NCBI GenBank assembly: GCA_963777625.1
Contig: CAVZRO010000011.1
Span: forward strand, 368,497 to 432,496
Direction of reading: 5' to 3'
Length of the DNA: 64,000 bases
From: DATDIC01 sp963777625
GTDB lineage: Bacteria > Pseudomonadota > Alphaproteobacteria > Acetobacterales > Acetobacteraceae
Shown: positions 1 through 8,540 of the stretch, one piece after another
Layout: each line of letters begins with the position of its first letter
Numbering within the stretch: the first letter of the stretch is position 1
Program-made: the position numbers and the translations under genes
The notes under the pieces: generated by a model
The model's database searches: none
What the model was told of the DNA's origin: nothing
The model's input: the letters and a program-made list of their open reading frames with translations, nothing else

Positions 1-2410
1 CCGTCGCCGATCCCAGCAGCCGGGTCCGCCCGGCACGCCAGTTCATGACGAAATAGATATTGAACGCGACGCCCACCCCCAGCAGCAGCGGCAGGGCGAT
101 GATGTTGGCGTAGTTCAGCGGCAGCGGCAGCAGCACCGCCACCAGCAGCGTCATCAGCCCGGACAGCACCAGCGGCGCCAGCACCAGAGCCACGTCCCGC
201 AGCCGGCGCAGCGCGAGGAACAGAATCACCGCGATCGCCACGAACGCGTACAACGCGGCGGAGCGGAATGCGTGGACGATCGTCGCACTGGTCGCTTCGA
301 TCGTCACCGCCGGCCCGCCCGCGTCCGGCACCACCACGGTCACCTGCTTCACGAACTGCGACAGGCCGGCGCTCGTGGCGCTGACCGCCAGCTTCGGCAG
401 CACCTGGATGCGGGCACGCCCATCCGGCAGCACCCAATCCCGCTTGATGTCCGGCGGCAGCGAGGCAACCGTCACCGTCCCGGCATTCAGGGAATCCCGC
501 AACTGATCCAGCTCCTGCGGCAGGAACCGAGTCAGCGACGCATTGGTGGCCATCACCACGGCATCCGGCGCGGTGGTGAGCCGCTTCAAATCGGCCGCGA
601 TCCCCTGCAACGGATTGTCCGGCTTCAGCTTCGGCAGGGTCGGCGTGATCTGGTCCAGTGCCGCGCCGGCCGCCATGCGCAGCACCGCCGGCGTGACCGG
701 CGTGCTGGAGGCGGGCGCGGTCAGCGTGGGTTCCAGGATGCCCTGTGCGTCCTGGATGATCGCCAGCTTCTTGTCCTGATCCGCCGGGACGAAGCTGTCG
801 ATGCTGCGCACGTTATCGACCGTGGACAGCGGGCGCAGCTTTGCGGCCAGTGCCGCGGCATCCGCCGCGCTCGGTGCCAGTATGTCGATCGTGTACGGAT
901 TGGTCAGCGGCGAATCCATGAGCGCGCGCAGGGTGCGCATCGCTTCGGTATGCTGGTTCTTGGTGTCCAGGGGGTTGGAATCGAACGTCAGCCCGGGCGA
1001 TAGCGCCACGCCGGCAATCGCCACCACGCCGAACACCAGCAGGATCGGCCGGCGCCAGGCGGCCACCAGAGGATCGAGCGGAACCGCCCAGTGAAACCCG
1101 ACCATGCCCGGCTCACCGGGTGGGCGGAACAGGGTGATGGCGGCCGGCAGGAAGGTGATTGTGCAAACGAAGGCAATCAGCATCCCAACGCCGGCGATCA
1201 GCCCCAGCTCCGCCACGCCCACGAAATCCGTCGGCACAAAGGCCAGGAAGCCGGCCGCGGTCGCCACCGCCGCGACCAGGATCTGCTCGCCGGTACGCGC
1301 CGCGGTCTGTCGAATGGCCTCACCGAAATCAGCAAATTCGTGCCGCCGCTCCCGGAAGCGGACGGAAAACTGGATGGCGAAATCCACCGCGATCCCGACG
1401 AACAGGATGCCGAACCCCACCGAGATCAGGTTCAGCGTGCCCACCGCGGCGGCGGCGAACAACAGCGTCAGCGAGAGACCCAGCACCAGGGTCAGCAGGA
1501 TCGGCACGATCAGCCGCCAGGTCTTCACGGCCAGGAACAGCCACAGCGTGATCAGCACGATGCTGGCCACCAACCCGACCGCCACGCCCTCGGCCACGGA
1601 GGAGAATTCCTCGTCCGACAGCGCCACCTGCCCGGTGATCGCCAGGTGCGCCCGCCCGGATGCCACGAAGGGCAGCCCCGCAGCCACGGTCCGGACCGCC
1701 AGCGTCGCCTGGCCGCCCGGCTCCAGGGAGCCGTAATTGAGCCGCGGCTGGGCGAGCACGAAGCGGTACTTGCCCGCCAAATCCGTCAGTCCGCCGCCCA
1801 GCAGCGCCTGCCACGACAACGGCTGCGCGTGTCCGTCCAGCGCATTGCGCATTGCCGTGTCGAACCCGCGCAGGGCCGGAAAATAGGGCGACAGATCCAC
1901 GTTGCCCTGGCTCGCCCCCATGCCGAGCAGCGCGAGCGCCGAAAACAGCCCGCGCGCCGAGGGATCAGCGACGAGTTGGCCCAGGAACGGTTGCGCCGCG
2001 ATGGTCTGGTCCATCAGGGCCGAAAGCTGCGTGGGGTCCAGAAACAGCAAACCCTCCTTGCGGAAGAAGGGCGACGCGTCGGGGCGGGTGACGCTGGTGA
2101 AATGGGTTTTATCGGTCCGCAGCTTCGCGGCCAGGTCGGCCGCCGTCTGCTCGGCCTCTTCCGGTTCGGCGGCATCGATCGCGATCACCAGAAGATTGTC
2201 GAATTGCGGAAACTGCCGGTTGAACTCTTCGGCGGCCTGGCGCCAGCTCAGCCGGTTGGAAAACAGGCCCGAAGTGTCGGTCGTGACCCCGAGATGCCCG
2301 GCCGCGAACAGCAGCGACAGAGCGGTGCAGACCGCGCCGGCCAGTACGACAAGAAGGAACCGTTGGCGACACGCGTCAGCCACCCGGACAAGCAGGCGTT
2401 GGAGCGACAT
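1..2410 (-). CDS. hpnN: Hopanoid biosynthesis-associated RND/MMPL transporter HpnN (3' end outside window)
   Basis: An ATG at 2410 opens a frame that stays open to the window edge (803 codons seen; the family is about 850-880 aa, so only the tail is missing). The N terminus has a membrane segment (FLLVVLAGAVCTALSLLFAA) followed by a large periplasmic loop. A mid-protein bundle contains the MMPL-type stretch GFGILFVGIAVDFAIQFSVR, and a second loop and second bundle follow. This two-fold layout is that of RND permeases. The hopanoid-specific branch moves hopanoids from the inner to the outer membrane. The rest of a hopanoid locus would lie to the left. The assignment to HpnN rather than another MMPL protein rests on overall resemblance. 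Confidence 0.8.
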   Translation of the reverse strand, partial: MSLQRLLVRVADACRQRFLLVVLAGAVCTALSLLFAAGHLGVTTDTSGLFSNRLSWRQAAEEFNRQFPQFDNLLVIAIDAAEPEEAEQTAADLAAKLRTDKTHFTSVTRPDASPFFRKEGLLFLDPTQLSALMDQTIAAQPFLGQLVADPSARGLFSALALLGMGASQGNVDLSPYFPALRGFDTAMRNALDGHAQPLSWQALLGGGLTDLAGKYRFVLAQPRLNYGSLEPGGQATLAVRTVAAGLPFVASGRAHLAITGQVALSDEEFSSVAEGVAVGLVASIVLITLWLFLAVKTWRLIVPILLTLVLGLSLTLLFAAAAVGTLNLISVGFGILFVGIAVDFAIQFSVRFRERRHEFADFGEAIRQTAARTGEQILVAAVATAAGFLAFVPTDFVGVAELGLIAGVGMLIAFVCTITFLPAAITLFRPPGEPGMVGFHWAVPLDPLVAAWRRPILLVFGVVAIAGVALSPGLTFDSNPLDTKNQHTEAMRTLRALMDSPLTNPYTIDILAPSAADAAALAAKLRPLSTVDNVRSIDSFVPADQDKKLAIIQDAQGILEPTLTAPASSTPVTPAVLRMAAGAALDQITPTLPKLKPDNPLQGIAADLKRLTTAPDAVVMATNASLTRFLPQELDQLRDSLNAGTVTVASLPPDIKRDWVLPDGRARIQVLPKLAVSATSAGLSQFVKQVTVVVPDAGGPAVTIEATSATIVHAFRSAALYAFVAIAVILFLALRRLRDVALVLAPLVLSGLMTLLVAVLLPLPLNYANIIALPLLLGVGVAFNIYFVMNWRAGRTRLLGSAT

Positions 2411-2523
2411 GGGGGGCGGTGATAGTCGGTCGCCTTCCGCCGGTCCATGCACCGCCGGGTGTCGGCCTGACATTTTAACCCTTCCGGCCGGCCGTCAGGA
2501 TTTTCAAATAACGGAGACCGCCC

Positions 2524-3636
2524 ATGCCGCCACGCACCCGACCACCGTTCCGCGCTGACCATGTCGGCAGCCTGCTGCGCCCGCGGCGGCTGATCGAGGC
2601 ACGCGCCGCGCACAAGGCGGGCCGGTTGCCGGACGCCGAGCTGCGGGCGATCGAGGACGAGTGCATCGCCGCGGCGGTTGCCCGGCAGGAGGCGATCGGG
2701 TTGCGCGCCGCGACCGACGGGGAATATCGCCGGGCTTACTGGCATTACGATTTCGTGTCCGGGCTGGATGGCGTGGAAATTTACGAACCCGAGCAGAAGA
2801 TCCAGTTCAAGGGCGCCACTCTGCCGCACGCGCTGCGGGTGACCGGGCCGATCCGTTACAGCCAGCCGGTGATGATCGACGATTTCCGGTTCCTCGCCGG
2901 CCAGGTGCGGTCGGCGCTGCCGAAGCAGACGATCCCTTCGCCGTCGGTGGTGCATTTCCGCGGCGGGCGGGGGGCGATCGATCGCGGCGCATATCCCGAG
3001 CTGGGTGGGTTCTTCCACGATCTGGGCGAGGCCTACCACAGCGCGGTGCAGGGCTTCGCGGCTGCCGGATGCCGCTATCTGCAGCTCGATGAGGTCTACA
3101 TCGCCTATCTGTGCGATCCGGAACAAATCGCCGGACTGAAGGCGCGCGGCGAGCATGTGGACGATCTGCTGGACATCTATGCCGCCCTGATCAATCGCGC
3201 GATCGAGGGCCGGCCCGATGACATGACCATCAGCATGCATCTCTGCCGCGGCAATTTCCGCTCCACCTGGGTCGCCTCCGGCGGCTACGAGCCGGTCGCG
3301 GAGGTGCTGTTCAACAAGATCAACGCCGATGCTTATTTCATGGAATACGATACCGACCGGGCCGGCAGCTTCGAGCCGCTGCGCTTCGTTCCGCGCGGCG
3401 GCAAGCTGGTGGTGCTTGGCCTGGTCACCAGCAAGTCCGGCGCGTTGGAGAGCAAGGACGCGCTGAAGCGCCGGATCGAAGCGGCCAGCCGATACTTGCC
3501 GCTGGAGCAGCTTGCGCTGAGCCCACAATGCGGCTTCGCCTCCACCGAGGAAGGCAACCTGCTGAGCGAGGAGCAGCAATGGGCCAAGCTGCGCCTGTGC
3601 GTCGAGGTGGCGCAGGAGGTATGGGGCGCGGTGTAG
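2524..3636 (+). CDS. Cobalamin-independent methionine synthase (MetE C-terminal-like) family protein
   Basis: A 370-aa single-domain protein of the UROD/MetE C-terminal family (COG0620), half the length of true MetE. Visible family marks are RADHVGSLLRP (residues 10-20), DGEYRR (65-70) and YLQLDE (185-190). The probable zinc ligands are H239 and C241 (MHLCRGN), E274 (YFMEYD) and C336 (SPQCGF). Such short proteins are methyl or alkyl thiol transferases whose substrate is usually unknown; they are not proven methionine synthases. The gene stands alone, divergent from hpnN. A second, distinct copy lies at 59179-60345. Confidence 0.85.
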   Translation: MPPRTRPPFRADHVGSLLRPRRLIEARAAHKAGRLPDAELRAIEDECIAAAVARQEAIGLRAATDGEYRRAYWHYDFVSGLDGVEIYEPEQKIQFKGATLPHALRVTGPIRYSQPVMIDDFRFLAGQVRSALPKQTIPSPSVVHFRGGRGAIDRGAYPELGGFFHDLGEAYHSAVQGFAAAGCRYLQLDEVYIAYLCDPEQIAGLKARGEHVDDLLDIYAALINRAIEGRPDDMTISMHLCRGNFRSTWVASGGYEPVAEVLFNKINADAYFMEYDTDRAGSFEPLRFVPRGGKLVVLGLVTSKSGALESKDALKRRIEAASRYLPLEQLALSPQCGFASTEEGNLLSEEQQWAKLRLCVEVAQEVWGAV

Positions 3637-3690
3637 CGGCCCGGCCGCGACTGATGCCGAACGCTCGCGGAACGGTCGTCTTGTACCAGA

Positions 3691-3730
3691 CCGCATTGAG
3701 GGTGACCCATATTCGTCATTCCCGCGAAAG
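3691..3730. repeat. Left part of dispersed repeat R1, interrupted by the IS
   Basis: The segment holds the leader CCGCATTGAGGGTGACCCA followed by GTCATTCCCGCGAAAG. The same leader and hairpin arm occur uninterrupted at 6683-6742. The matching right arm resumes at 5251, on the far side of the insertion element. Confidence 0.75.
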
Positions 3731-5250
3731 AGCCTGTGAAAGAAATCGGTGCGGAGCGCGGGTTTGGTCATCGCATCGTCCCGGCGCGGGCGCCGGCCCG
3801 GCACCTCAGTGCATAGGCAACGCCGCGTCTCGCCGGCCCGGACGCCCGGTCATTGCCGGCACCAACGAGGCCGGCTTGCCACCATGCCCTTCTACGCCGC
3901 CGCCTGGCGCAGACAGTGGCCGCGCCAGAGATTGTGGGCCAGTGCCTGCAGCAGAACCACGCAGGCGACCTTGGCCATCGAGCGCACCTGCAGCACTCCC
4001 AGGCCACGCCCTTTCAGGATGCCGTTCACCGTCTCGATCCGCGCGCGTCGCTTATACACCAGCTTGCCGGCCTCCCCGGCCATCCGCGCGCGCCATGTCT
4101 TGATCGCCTCTGGCTCGGCGTCCCGTCGTTGCGCGCGCTTGCGCTGACTCGCCGGAGTGGCCGTCGCCTTGTCTGGCGCGGCCGGTGCGTAGACCTCGAT
4201 CCCCGCCGCGCTCAGGCTGACAATGTCCTGCTGCGTCGCATAATGGGTGTCGGCAAGAACCCGCTGTGGCGTGATGCCGAAATTGGTCCTGACCTGCTCG
4301 GTCATCGGACCCGCCAGGCCGGCGTCGTTGCGACGGTCGGTCACTGCGGTGGTGACAATGATGCCGCTCTGCGGCAGCACCGCCAGCTGCACGTTGTAGC
4401 CGGCGCGCACGGCACCGTCGGCGAAGCGCATCAACCGCGCGTCGGGATCGGTGCGGCTGGCCCGCGGCTCGTTCTTCTTGGTTTCCGCCTGCTTGTGGGT
4501 CTTGGCGCTCGCGGCCCGTTCCGCACGCAACTTGTCCAGCGCCCGACGCGCTGCCGCGGCACGCGCCGCAACATCTTCAGCGGCACGCCGCCGCGCCGCC
4601 TGCCGGCGTGTCTCGCTCGCCGCCGGATCGGTCGCAACCTCCGCCTTCAGCGTCTCCACCAGCTCGCGCGCGGCAGCTTCGATCGTCGCCAGCCGGGCCG
4701 ACCGGCGGAACGAGCCGCGGCCGGCGCTGGCTTTAACTTTAGTGCCATCAATGGCGATCTCGTCCAGCGTGACCACGCCCTCGGTGATCAGCGCGGTGAC
4801 GCTCTCGCGCAGCAGCCGGTCGAGCACCGCGGCGTGCTCGACCCGGAAGTCGCTCAGCCCGTGATAGTTCACCGGCACGCCACCGCACAGCCAGCGATAG
4901 GCGAGATCGCTCTGGCACAGCCGATCGAGCTGCCGCGCCGAGCCGACGCCTTCCAGCGTGGCATACAGCCACAACGCCAGCAGCACCCGAGGGTCCGGCG
5001 GCGGACGGCCGGGGCCGCCGTCCACCGTTTTGATCCGCTGAAACAACTCCGTCAGCTCCAGCCCCGCCACATAGGCCCAGACGACGCGCGCTTTGTGGTC
5101 GGCCGCCAGCAGGCCTTCCAGATCGACAAACTCCCAGCTCGGCTGGTTTCGCTCCGGCCGCAGGTAACGCACTGCCATCGATGTCCCCGAGTCACTCATC
5201 GACGCCAGCGAATCCGATTTCGCCAGGGAATGCCAATTCTTTCACAGGCT
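3731..5250. mobile_element. IS1182-like insertion sequence, about 1520 bp
   Basis: Terminal inverted repeats are visible: AGCCTGTGAAAGAAATCGG at 3731-3749, and the reverse complement of 5232-5250 reads AGCCTGTGAAAGAATTGGC. They bracket one transposase gene (3892-5199). The element sits exactly inside the hairpin loop of dispersed repeat R1, whose two halves flank it. No clear target duplication is seen. The transposase is uninterrupted, so the element may still be active. Confidence 0.85.
3892..5199 (-). CDS. IS1182-family transposase
   Basis: A 435-aa DDE transposase. The N-terminal region (GLLAADHKARVVWAYV; PRVLLALWLYATLEGVGSAR) is the typical N-terminal transposase domain of this family. 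The catalytic domain follows, with DEIAIDGTKVKASAGRGSFR, a charged Ala-rich helical linker, then VLADTHYATQQDI and the C-terminal RRARIETVNGILKGRGL, which carries the final acidic residue. Length and layout are normal and no frameshift is seen. Confidence 0.9.
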   Translation of the reverse strand: MSDSGTSMAVRYLRPERNQPSWEFVDLEGLLAADHKARVVWAYVAGLELTELFQRIKTVDGGPGRPPPDPRVLLALWLYATLEGVGSARQLDRLCQSDLAYRWLCGGVPVNYHGLSDFRVEHAAVLDRLLRESVTALITEGVVTLDEIAIDGTKVKASAGRGSFRRSARLATIEAAARELVETLKAEVATDPAASETRRQAARRRAAEDVAARAAAARRALDKLRAERAASAKTHKQAETKKNEPRASRTDPDARLMRFADGAVRAGYNVQLAVLPQSGIIVTTAVTDRRNDAGLAGPMTEQVRTNFGITPQRVLADTHYATQQDIVSLSAAGIEVYAPAAPDKATATPASQRKRAQRRDAEPEAIKTWRARMAGEAGKLVYKRRARIETVNGILKGRGLGVLQVRSMAKVACVVLLQALAHNLWRGHCLRQAAA

Positions 5251-5345
5251 GAACGCGGGAATCCAGGCAAACGCTCGGAATTTCGTGTGCTCTCGCCTGG
5301 ATTCCCGCGTTCGCGGGAATGACGGGGTCTTCGTCCTCGCGGGTT
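5251..5345. repeat. Right part of dispersed repeat R1
   Basis: Begins GAACGCGGGAATCCAGG and continues with the internal spacer (TCGGAATTTCGTG). It ends in a second hairpin, GGATTCCCGCGTTCGCGGGA, followed by ATGACGGGGTCTTCG. Together with 3715-3730 it reconstitutes one R1 copy like those at 6720-6860 and 12825-12945. Confidence 0.75.
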
Positions 5346-5398
5346 GGTATTATGTGCGACGAACCACCACGACGAGCCGGGTAAATACGCCTTCCCTG

Positions 5399-5880
5399 CT
5401 ATCGTGAGCAGATGTCGACGACGAGCGTGATGCTTTGCCGAAGCGTCGCGCGCCCGGGCACCGTCAGCGCCAGCAAGAGAAACGCCGCCGCGTAGGAGGC
5501 GAACAGGCAGGCCACCAGACCCGGGATGGGCCCAAGCGCCGCCACGTGCCGCAAAACAATGATGGCGAGGAAGGATGCCCCGGTCGCGGCGACATGTGGG
5601 ATAACCGTCCCGTACAGGTCATCGAGTCGCACCGGACCGCGCCGCGTCGCCATCCACCACAGGACCGGCATGCGCAGGAAAATCTGGGTGATTGAATACG
5701 CCGCCGCGACCTCGACCGGCCCCCACGGTAACCCGGCGAAGAATGCCGCGGTGCTGGTCGCGCATTGAACGCCCCCCAGTGCATGTATTCCTGGGTGCGT
5801 CCCAGGCTGATAAGAGCCAACCGGTCGCGGCTCCAACCCAGGCGCATGATTGTTGCGATCCACTTGCCCGGAGGCCAACG
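5399..5880 (-). pseudogene. Remnant of a polysaccharide flippase (Wzx/MOP-type), truncated and frameshifted
   Basis: Reading three frames in turn gives a continuous C-terminal part of an oligosaccharide flippase: ATGWLL, then ISLGRTQEYMHWGAFNA, then TSTAAFFAGLPWGPVEVAAA and ITQIFLRMPVLWWMATRRGP with further hydrophobic helices. The frame changes near 5812-5818 and near 5758-5764, each consistent with one missing base. The N-terminal two thirds are absent. The remnant lies next to the IS, and surface polysaccharide genes recur at 40.5-46.8 kb. Confidence 0.7.
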
Positions 5881-5919
5881 TTGGTGCAGGATAACGAGCC
5901 CTGGACGAACGGAGCCGGC

Positions 5920-6342
5920 ATGCGACTTATTCTCGCTGTACTCGGTGCGGCAGCGCTTTGTGTGCCGCTGGCGCGCGCCGCCGTCACCAAGGACATGGTT
6001 CCGCCGAAATCAACGGCCGAGCTGATCGCGTTGTGCAGTGCAGCCAGCGACGACCCGATGATGACCGCGGCAGTGAACTACTGCCAGGGATTTGCCGAAG
6101 GGGTCGTGGAAGTGGCGCTCGGCTACGAAGCCGTCACGCGGAAGGACCGCGAGCCGTTCTGCTTGCCCTCGCCGTCGCCCACACAAACGGAGGCGCTGGC
6201 CCACTTCACAAGCTGGGCCAATGCGGACCCGGCGCGGCTGCAAACACCCGCCTCGGTCGGCATCCTGGAGTTTCTAATGCAGGAATACCCATGCCCCCAT
6301 CCAGCGGCTCCGGCCCACGCGGCGCGGACAAAGAAGAAATGA
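5920..6342 (+). CDS. Rap1a/Tai-like small exported protein
   Basis: A 140-aa protein starting at ATG 5920. It has a Sec signal peptide (RLILAVLGAAALCVPLARA, residues 2-20). Four cysteines remain after cleavage or near it: C39, C55 (AVNYCQGFAEG), C81 and C125. The spacing and the motif CQGFAEGV resemble the Rap1a/Tai immunity-protein domain, whose relatives are common periplasmic proteins without known toxin partners. No type VI effector is seen beside it, so an immunity role is not supported here. The extreme C terminus is Ala/Lys-rich. Confidence 0.65.
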   Translation: MRLILAVLGAAALCVPLARAAVTKDMVPPKSTAELIALCSAASDDPMMTAAVNYCQGFAEGVVEVALGYEAVTRKDREPFCLPSPSPTQTEALAHFTSWANADPARLQTPASVGILEFLMQEYPCPHPAAPAHAARTKKK

Positions 6343-6368
6343 CCATTGGCGGATCGAGACCTTCGAAC

Positions 6369-6638
6369 ATGCGCAAAGCACTCATCACGCTGATCGTCGT
6401 GATGCTGCCGGTGGCTGGTTGCTCCAACCTGTCGCCGGGCGAGCAGCGGGCGCTGACCGGCACGGCCATCGGCACTGCCGGCGGCGCGGCGATCGGAGCG
6501 ATCGCCGGCAACGCCGCGCTTGGCGCCGGCATCGGGGCGGCGGCCGGACTGGCCGGCGGATTGCTGGTCAACGGGTGGAAGAACTCCGAGAACCGGGCGT
6601 ACGAGCAGGGATACCAAGCCGGGCAGCACTCGCAGTAA
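6369..6638 (+). CDS. Small glycine-zipper lipoprotein
   Basis: An 89-aa protein. Residues 1-18 (RKALITLIVVMLPVAGC) form a lipoprotein signal with lipobox VAGC. A glycine-zipper follows (TAIGTAGGAAIGAIAG and GAGIGAAAGLAGGLLVNG), then a short polar tail ending GYQAGQHSQ. Such YMGG/SlyB-like proteins are outer-membrane or periplasmic stress proteins. An earlier in-frame ATG at 6339 overlaps the previous stop, but ATG 6369 gives the proper lipoprotein signal. It probably shares a transcript with the Rap1a-like gene. Confidence 0.75.
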   Translation: MRKALITLIVVMLPVAGCSNLSPGEQRALTGTAIGTAGGAAIGAIAGNAALGAGIGAAAGLAGGLLVNGWKNSENRAYEQGYQAGQHSQ

Positions 6639-6682
6639 ACTCGCGGTTTGTCGCGGCCGGCGCGTCCGGGCCAGCGGCGGCC

Positions 6683-6862
6683 AGACCGCATTGAGCGGTG
6701 ACCCACGCTCGTCATTCCCGCGCCCCCCGTCATTCCCGCGAAAGCGGGAATCCACGCAAACCCCCGGAATTTCGCCGGCTTTCGGCTGGATGCCCGACTT
6801 CGCGGGCATGACGAGACAGGCGCGGGCATGACGGATCGAGAGTCTTCGCCCTTGCGAGTTCG
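6683..6862. repeat. Dispersed repeat R1, complete copy
   Basis: The copy has the leader CCGCATTGAGCGGTGACCCA and the first hairpin CATTCCCGCGAAAGCGGGAA. A spacer containing CCGGAATTTCG follows, then a second hairpin (TGCCCGACTTCGCGGGCA) and the tail GAGTCTTCGCCCTTGCGAG. The two nested stems and conserved spacer define a unit of about 100-150 bp that recurs throughout the window. Confidence 0.8.
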
Positions 6863-6966
6863 GCTTTACATGCCGACAACCGCCGGCAGGGGTTGATCCA
6901 CGCCCGGCCGTCCGGCTACCCAACGCGCCCCCCATCCCTATCCTCACCCCAAAGGAACCGCCCCTC

Positions 6967-7389
6967 ATGCCGATCGAGCGCACCTTGTCGATCATCAAGC
7001 CCGATGCCACCCGCCGGAATCTGACCGGCCAGGTCAATGCCTGCCTGGAAGGCGCCGGGCTGCGCATCGTCGCCCAAAAGCGGCTCCAGCTCACCTCCGC
7101 GCAGGCGGAAGCCTTCTACGCGGTCCACAAGCAGCGGCCGTTCTACCGGGGCCTGGTGACTTTCATGACCTCCGGGCCCGTGGTCGTGCAGGTGCTGGAA
7201 GGCGAGGACGCGGTCGCCCGCAACCGCGAGGCGATGGGCGCCACCGACCCGAAGAAGGCAGCAGCCGACACCATTCGGGCACGGTTCGCCGAGGATATCG
7301 AAGCCAATTCCGTGCACGGCTCCGATAGCGCCGACAACGCGAAGGCCGAGATCGCGTTCTTTTTTGCCGGCATCGAGATCGTCGGCTGA
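6967..7389 (+). CDS. ndk: Nucleoside diphosphate kinase
   Basis: A 140-aa enzyme of normal length that passes phosphate from NTPs to NDPs through a phosphohistidine. The active histidine is H117 in NSVHGSDS. The N-terminal ERTLSIIKPDATRRN and RPFYRGLVTFMTSGPVV are diagnostic. It is monocistronic. Confidence 0.97.
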   Translation: MPIERTLSIIKPDATRRNLTGQVNACLEGAGLRIVAQKRLQLTSAQAEAFYAVHKQRPFYRGLVTFMTSGPVVVQVLEGEDAVARNREAMGATDPKKAAADTIRARFAEDIEANSVHGSDSADNAKAEIAFFFAGIEIVG

Positions 7390-7430
7390 CCGCAGCGAGC
7401 GGCGACCACGCGGTCCGCTGCCGCCGGCCG

Positions 7431-7601
7431 CTACACCAGGAACACGGTCATCAGAACCAGCAGGATGACGATGTGGACCGCGAACCAGAAGGTGAAGCTG
7501 GTGAACCCGAGCCAGAACCGCTGACGGTCGGCAAGGAACGCCTCCTCCGTCTCCGGGCCGGTCACTCTCACAGGGCGTTGCGCCATACGATCCTCTGCCA
7601 T
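7431..7601 (-). CDS. aa3-type cytochrome c oxidase subunit IV-like peptide
   Basis: A 56-residue peptide starting at ATG 7601, with a polar N terminus (MAEDRMAQRPVRVTG) and one C-terminal membrane helix (WFAVHIVILLVLMTVFLV). The middle, RQRFWLGFTSFTFW, matches the bacterial aa3 oxidase subunit IV family, a tiny protein of the alphaproteobacterial oxidase. An in-frame upstream ATG at 7637 would place the start within the palindromic element at 7619-7722, so 7601 is preferred. Confidence 0.65.
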   Translation of the reverse strand: MAEDRMAQRPVRVTGPETEEAFLADRQRFWLGFTSFTFWFAVHIVILLVLMTVFLV

Positions 7602-7618
7602 CTCGATTACGTTCCGAC

Positions 7619-7722
7619 TAGAGCATGATCGCTTCAAGATGAAGCGCTCATGCTCTTAAATTCGTTTTTTGAGAGCGTGATCCACGCTTTCCGACGCTTT
7701 CGCCTCAGGCGATCACGCTCTA
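7619..7722. repeat. MITE-like palindromic element with imperfect terminal inverted repeats
   Basis: The left end is TAGAGCATGATCGC. The right end, reverse-complemented, is TAGAGCGTGATCGC, a 14-bp terminal repeat with one mismatch. Inside, 7620-7656 folds into a hairpin of about 17 bp (AGAGCATGATCGCTTCA pairing with TGAAGCGCTCATGCTCT). A T-run follows it, then a second inverted pair (AGAGCGTGATC / GATCACGCTCT). At 104 bp with no coding capacity, it sits just upstream of the oxidase-subunit gene and downstream of purN, where it may also act as a terminator. Confidence 0.6.
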
Positions 7723-7748
7723 CTCGGCCTGGGTTTCTAAGACAGGCT

Positions 7749-8381
7749 TTAAGCCGACGACAAGGGGTTGCGGAAGGCAGCACCCGCCGGCGGCAGCTGC
7801 GGCCGGCCGCCGCCGGCCAGCAGGCGCAGCGCCAGCGGGTAGATAAGGTGCTCCTGCGCCAGCACGCGGGCGGCCAGAGCCGGTTCGGTATCGTCGGGCA
7901 GGACCGGTACGGCGGCTTGCGCCAGAATCGGTCCAGCGTCGGTCGCGTGGGTCACCAGGTGCACCGTGCAGCCATGCAGCTTCACGCCGGCAGCCAGGGC
8001 GCGGGCGTGGGTGTCGAGCCCCGGGAAGGCGGGCAGCAGACTCGGGTGGATGTTCAGCATCCGCCCGGCCCATGCCTCCACCAGGAAAGGCGTCAGCAGC
8101 CGCATGTAGCCGGCGAGGCAGACGATCTCGATCCCGGCGGCACGCAATGCGTTGTCGATGGCCATTTCATGCGCCGCGCGGTCGCCGCCGAACCGGCGAT
8201 GGGCGATCACCGCCACGCCCACTCCGGCCGCGGCGGCGAAGGCAAGGCCGACCGCCTCCGGACGGTTGGAAATGACCAGCTCGATGCCGGCCGGGAAATC
8301 GGGATCCCGGGTCGCCACGAGCAGTGCCTGAAGATTGGAGCCGCGGCCGCTGATCAGCACCGCGACGCGTCGCCGTTTCAT
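7749..8381 (-). CDS. purN: Phosphoribosylglycinamide formyltransferase
   Basis: A 210-aa enzyme of purine synthesis that transfers formyl from 10-formyl-THF to GAR. Catalytic residues are visible: N110 and H112 in MLNIHPSLLPAFPG and D148 in THATDAGPI. The phosphate-binding loop ISGRGSNLQAL is at residues 10-20. It follows purM on the same strand, separated by a repeat-containing spacer, which is the usual purM-purN order. Confidence 0.95.
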   Translation of the reverse strand: MKRRRVAVLISGRGSNLQALLVATRDPDFPAGIELVISNRPEAVGLAFAAAAGVGVAVIAHRRFGGDRAAHEMAIDNALRAAGIEIVCLAGYMRLLTPFLVEAWAGRMLNIHPSLLPAFPGLDTHARALAAGVKLHGCTVHLVTHATDAGPILAQAAVPVLPDDTEPALAARVLAQEHLIYPLALRLLAGGGRPQLPPAGAAFRNPLSSA

Positions 8382-8454
8382 ATACCAGCCGTTCGAGGGG
8401 ATGACTCCGCATCATGCTTGCGGAGGCGGGCATGACGCGGCCACACGGACCACC

Positions 8455-8506
8455 GCTGGATTCCCGCTTTCGCGGGAATGACGGGAGGGGTGCGGGGATG
8501 ACGGGG
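8455..8506. repeat. Partial copy of dispersed repeat R1 between purM and purN
   Basis: The hairpin GATTCCCGCTTTCGCGGGAA is followed by ATGACGGGAGGGG and a shortened tail. Only one of the two R1 stems is present. Confidence 0.6.
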
Positions 8507-8540
8507 AACGGGAATGGGTCTGCCTTCAGGGCGGTTGCTA

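Noticed and set aside
272..2422. Several long plus-strand frames, including one of 443 codons, over the hpnN region
   Set aside because: They are antisense shadows of hpnN: Arg/Gln/His-rich, low complexity, no domain, while the minus strand reads a clean RND protein.
2248..3804. Minus-strand frame of 518 codons across the MetE-like gene
   Set aside because: Antisense to a well-conserved coding gene; composition is typical of a high-GC shadow and no family pattern is present.
5920..6342. Type VI immunity protein
   Set aside because: The Rap1a-like domain is common outside T6SS loci and there is no effector or T6SS gene in the neighbourhood.
7749..8381. Possible riboswitch between purM and purN
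   Set aside because: The spacer 8382-8540 contains a plain R1 hairpin and no purine-aptamer core that I can identify.
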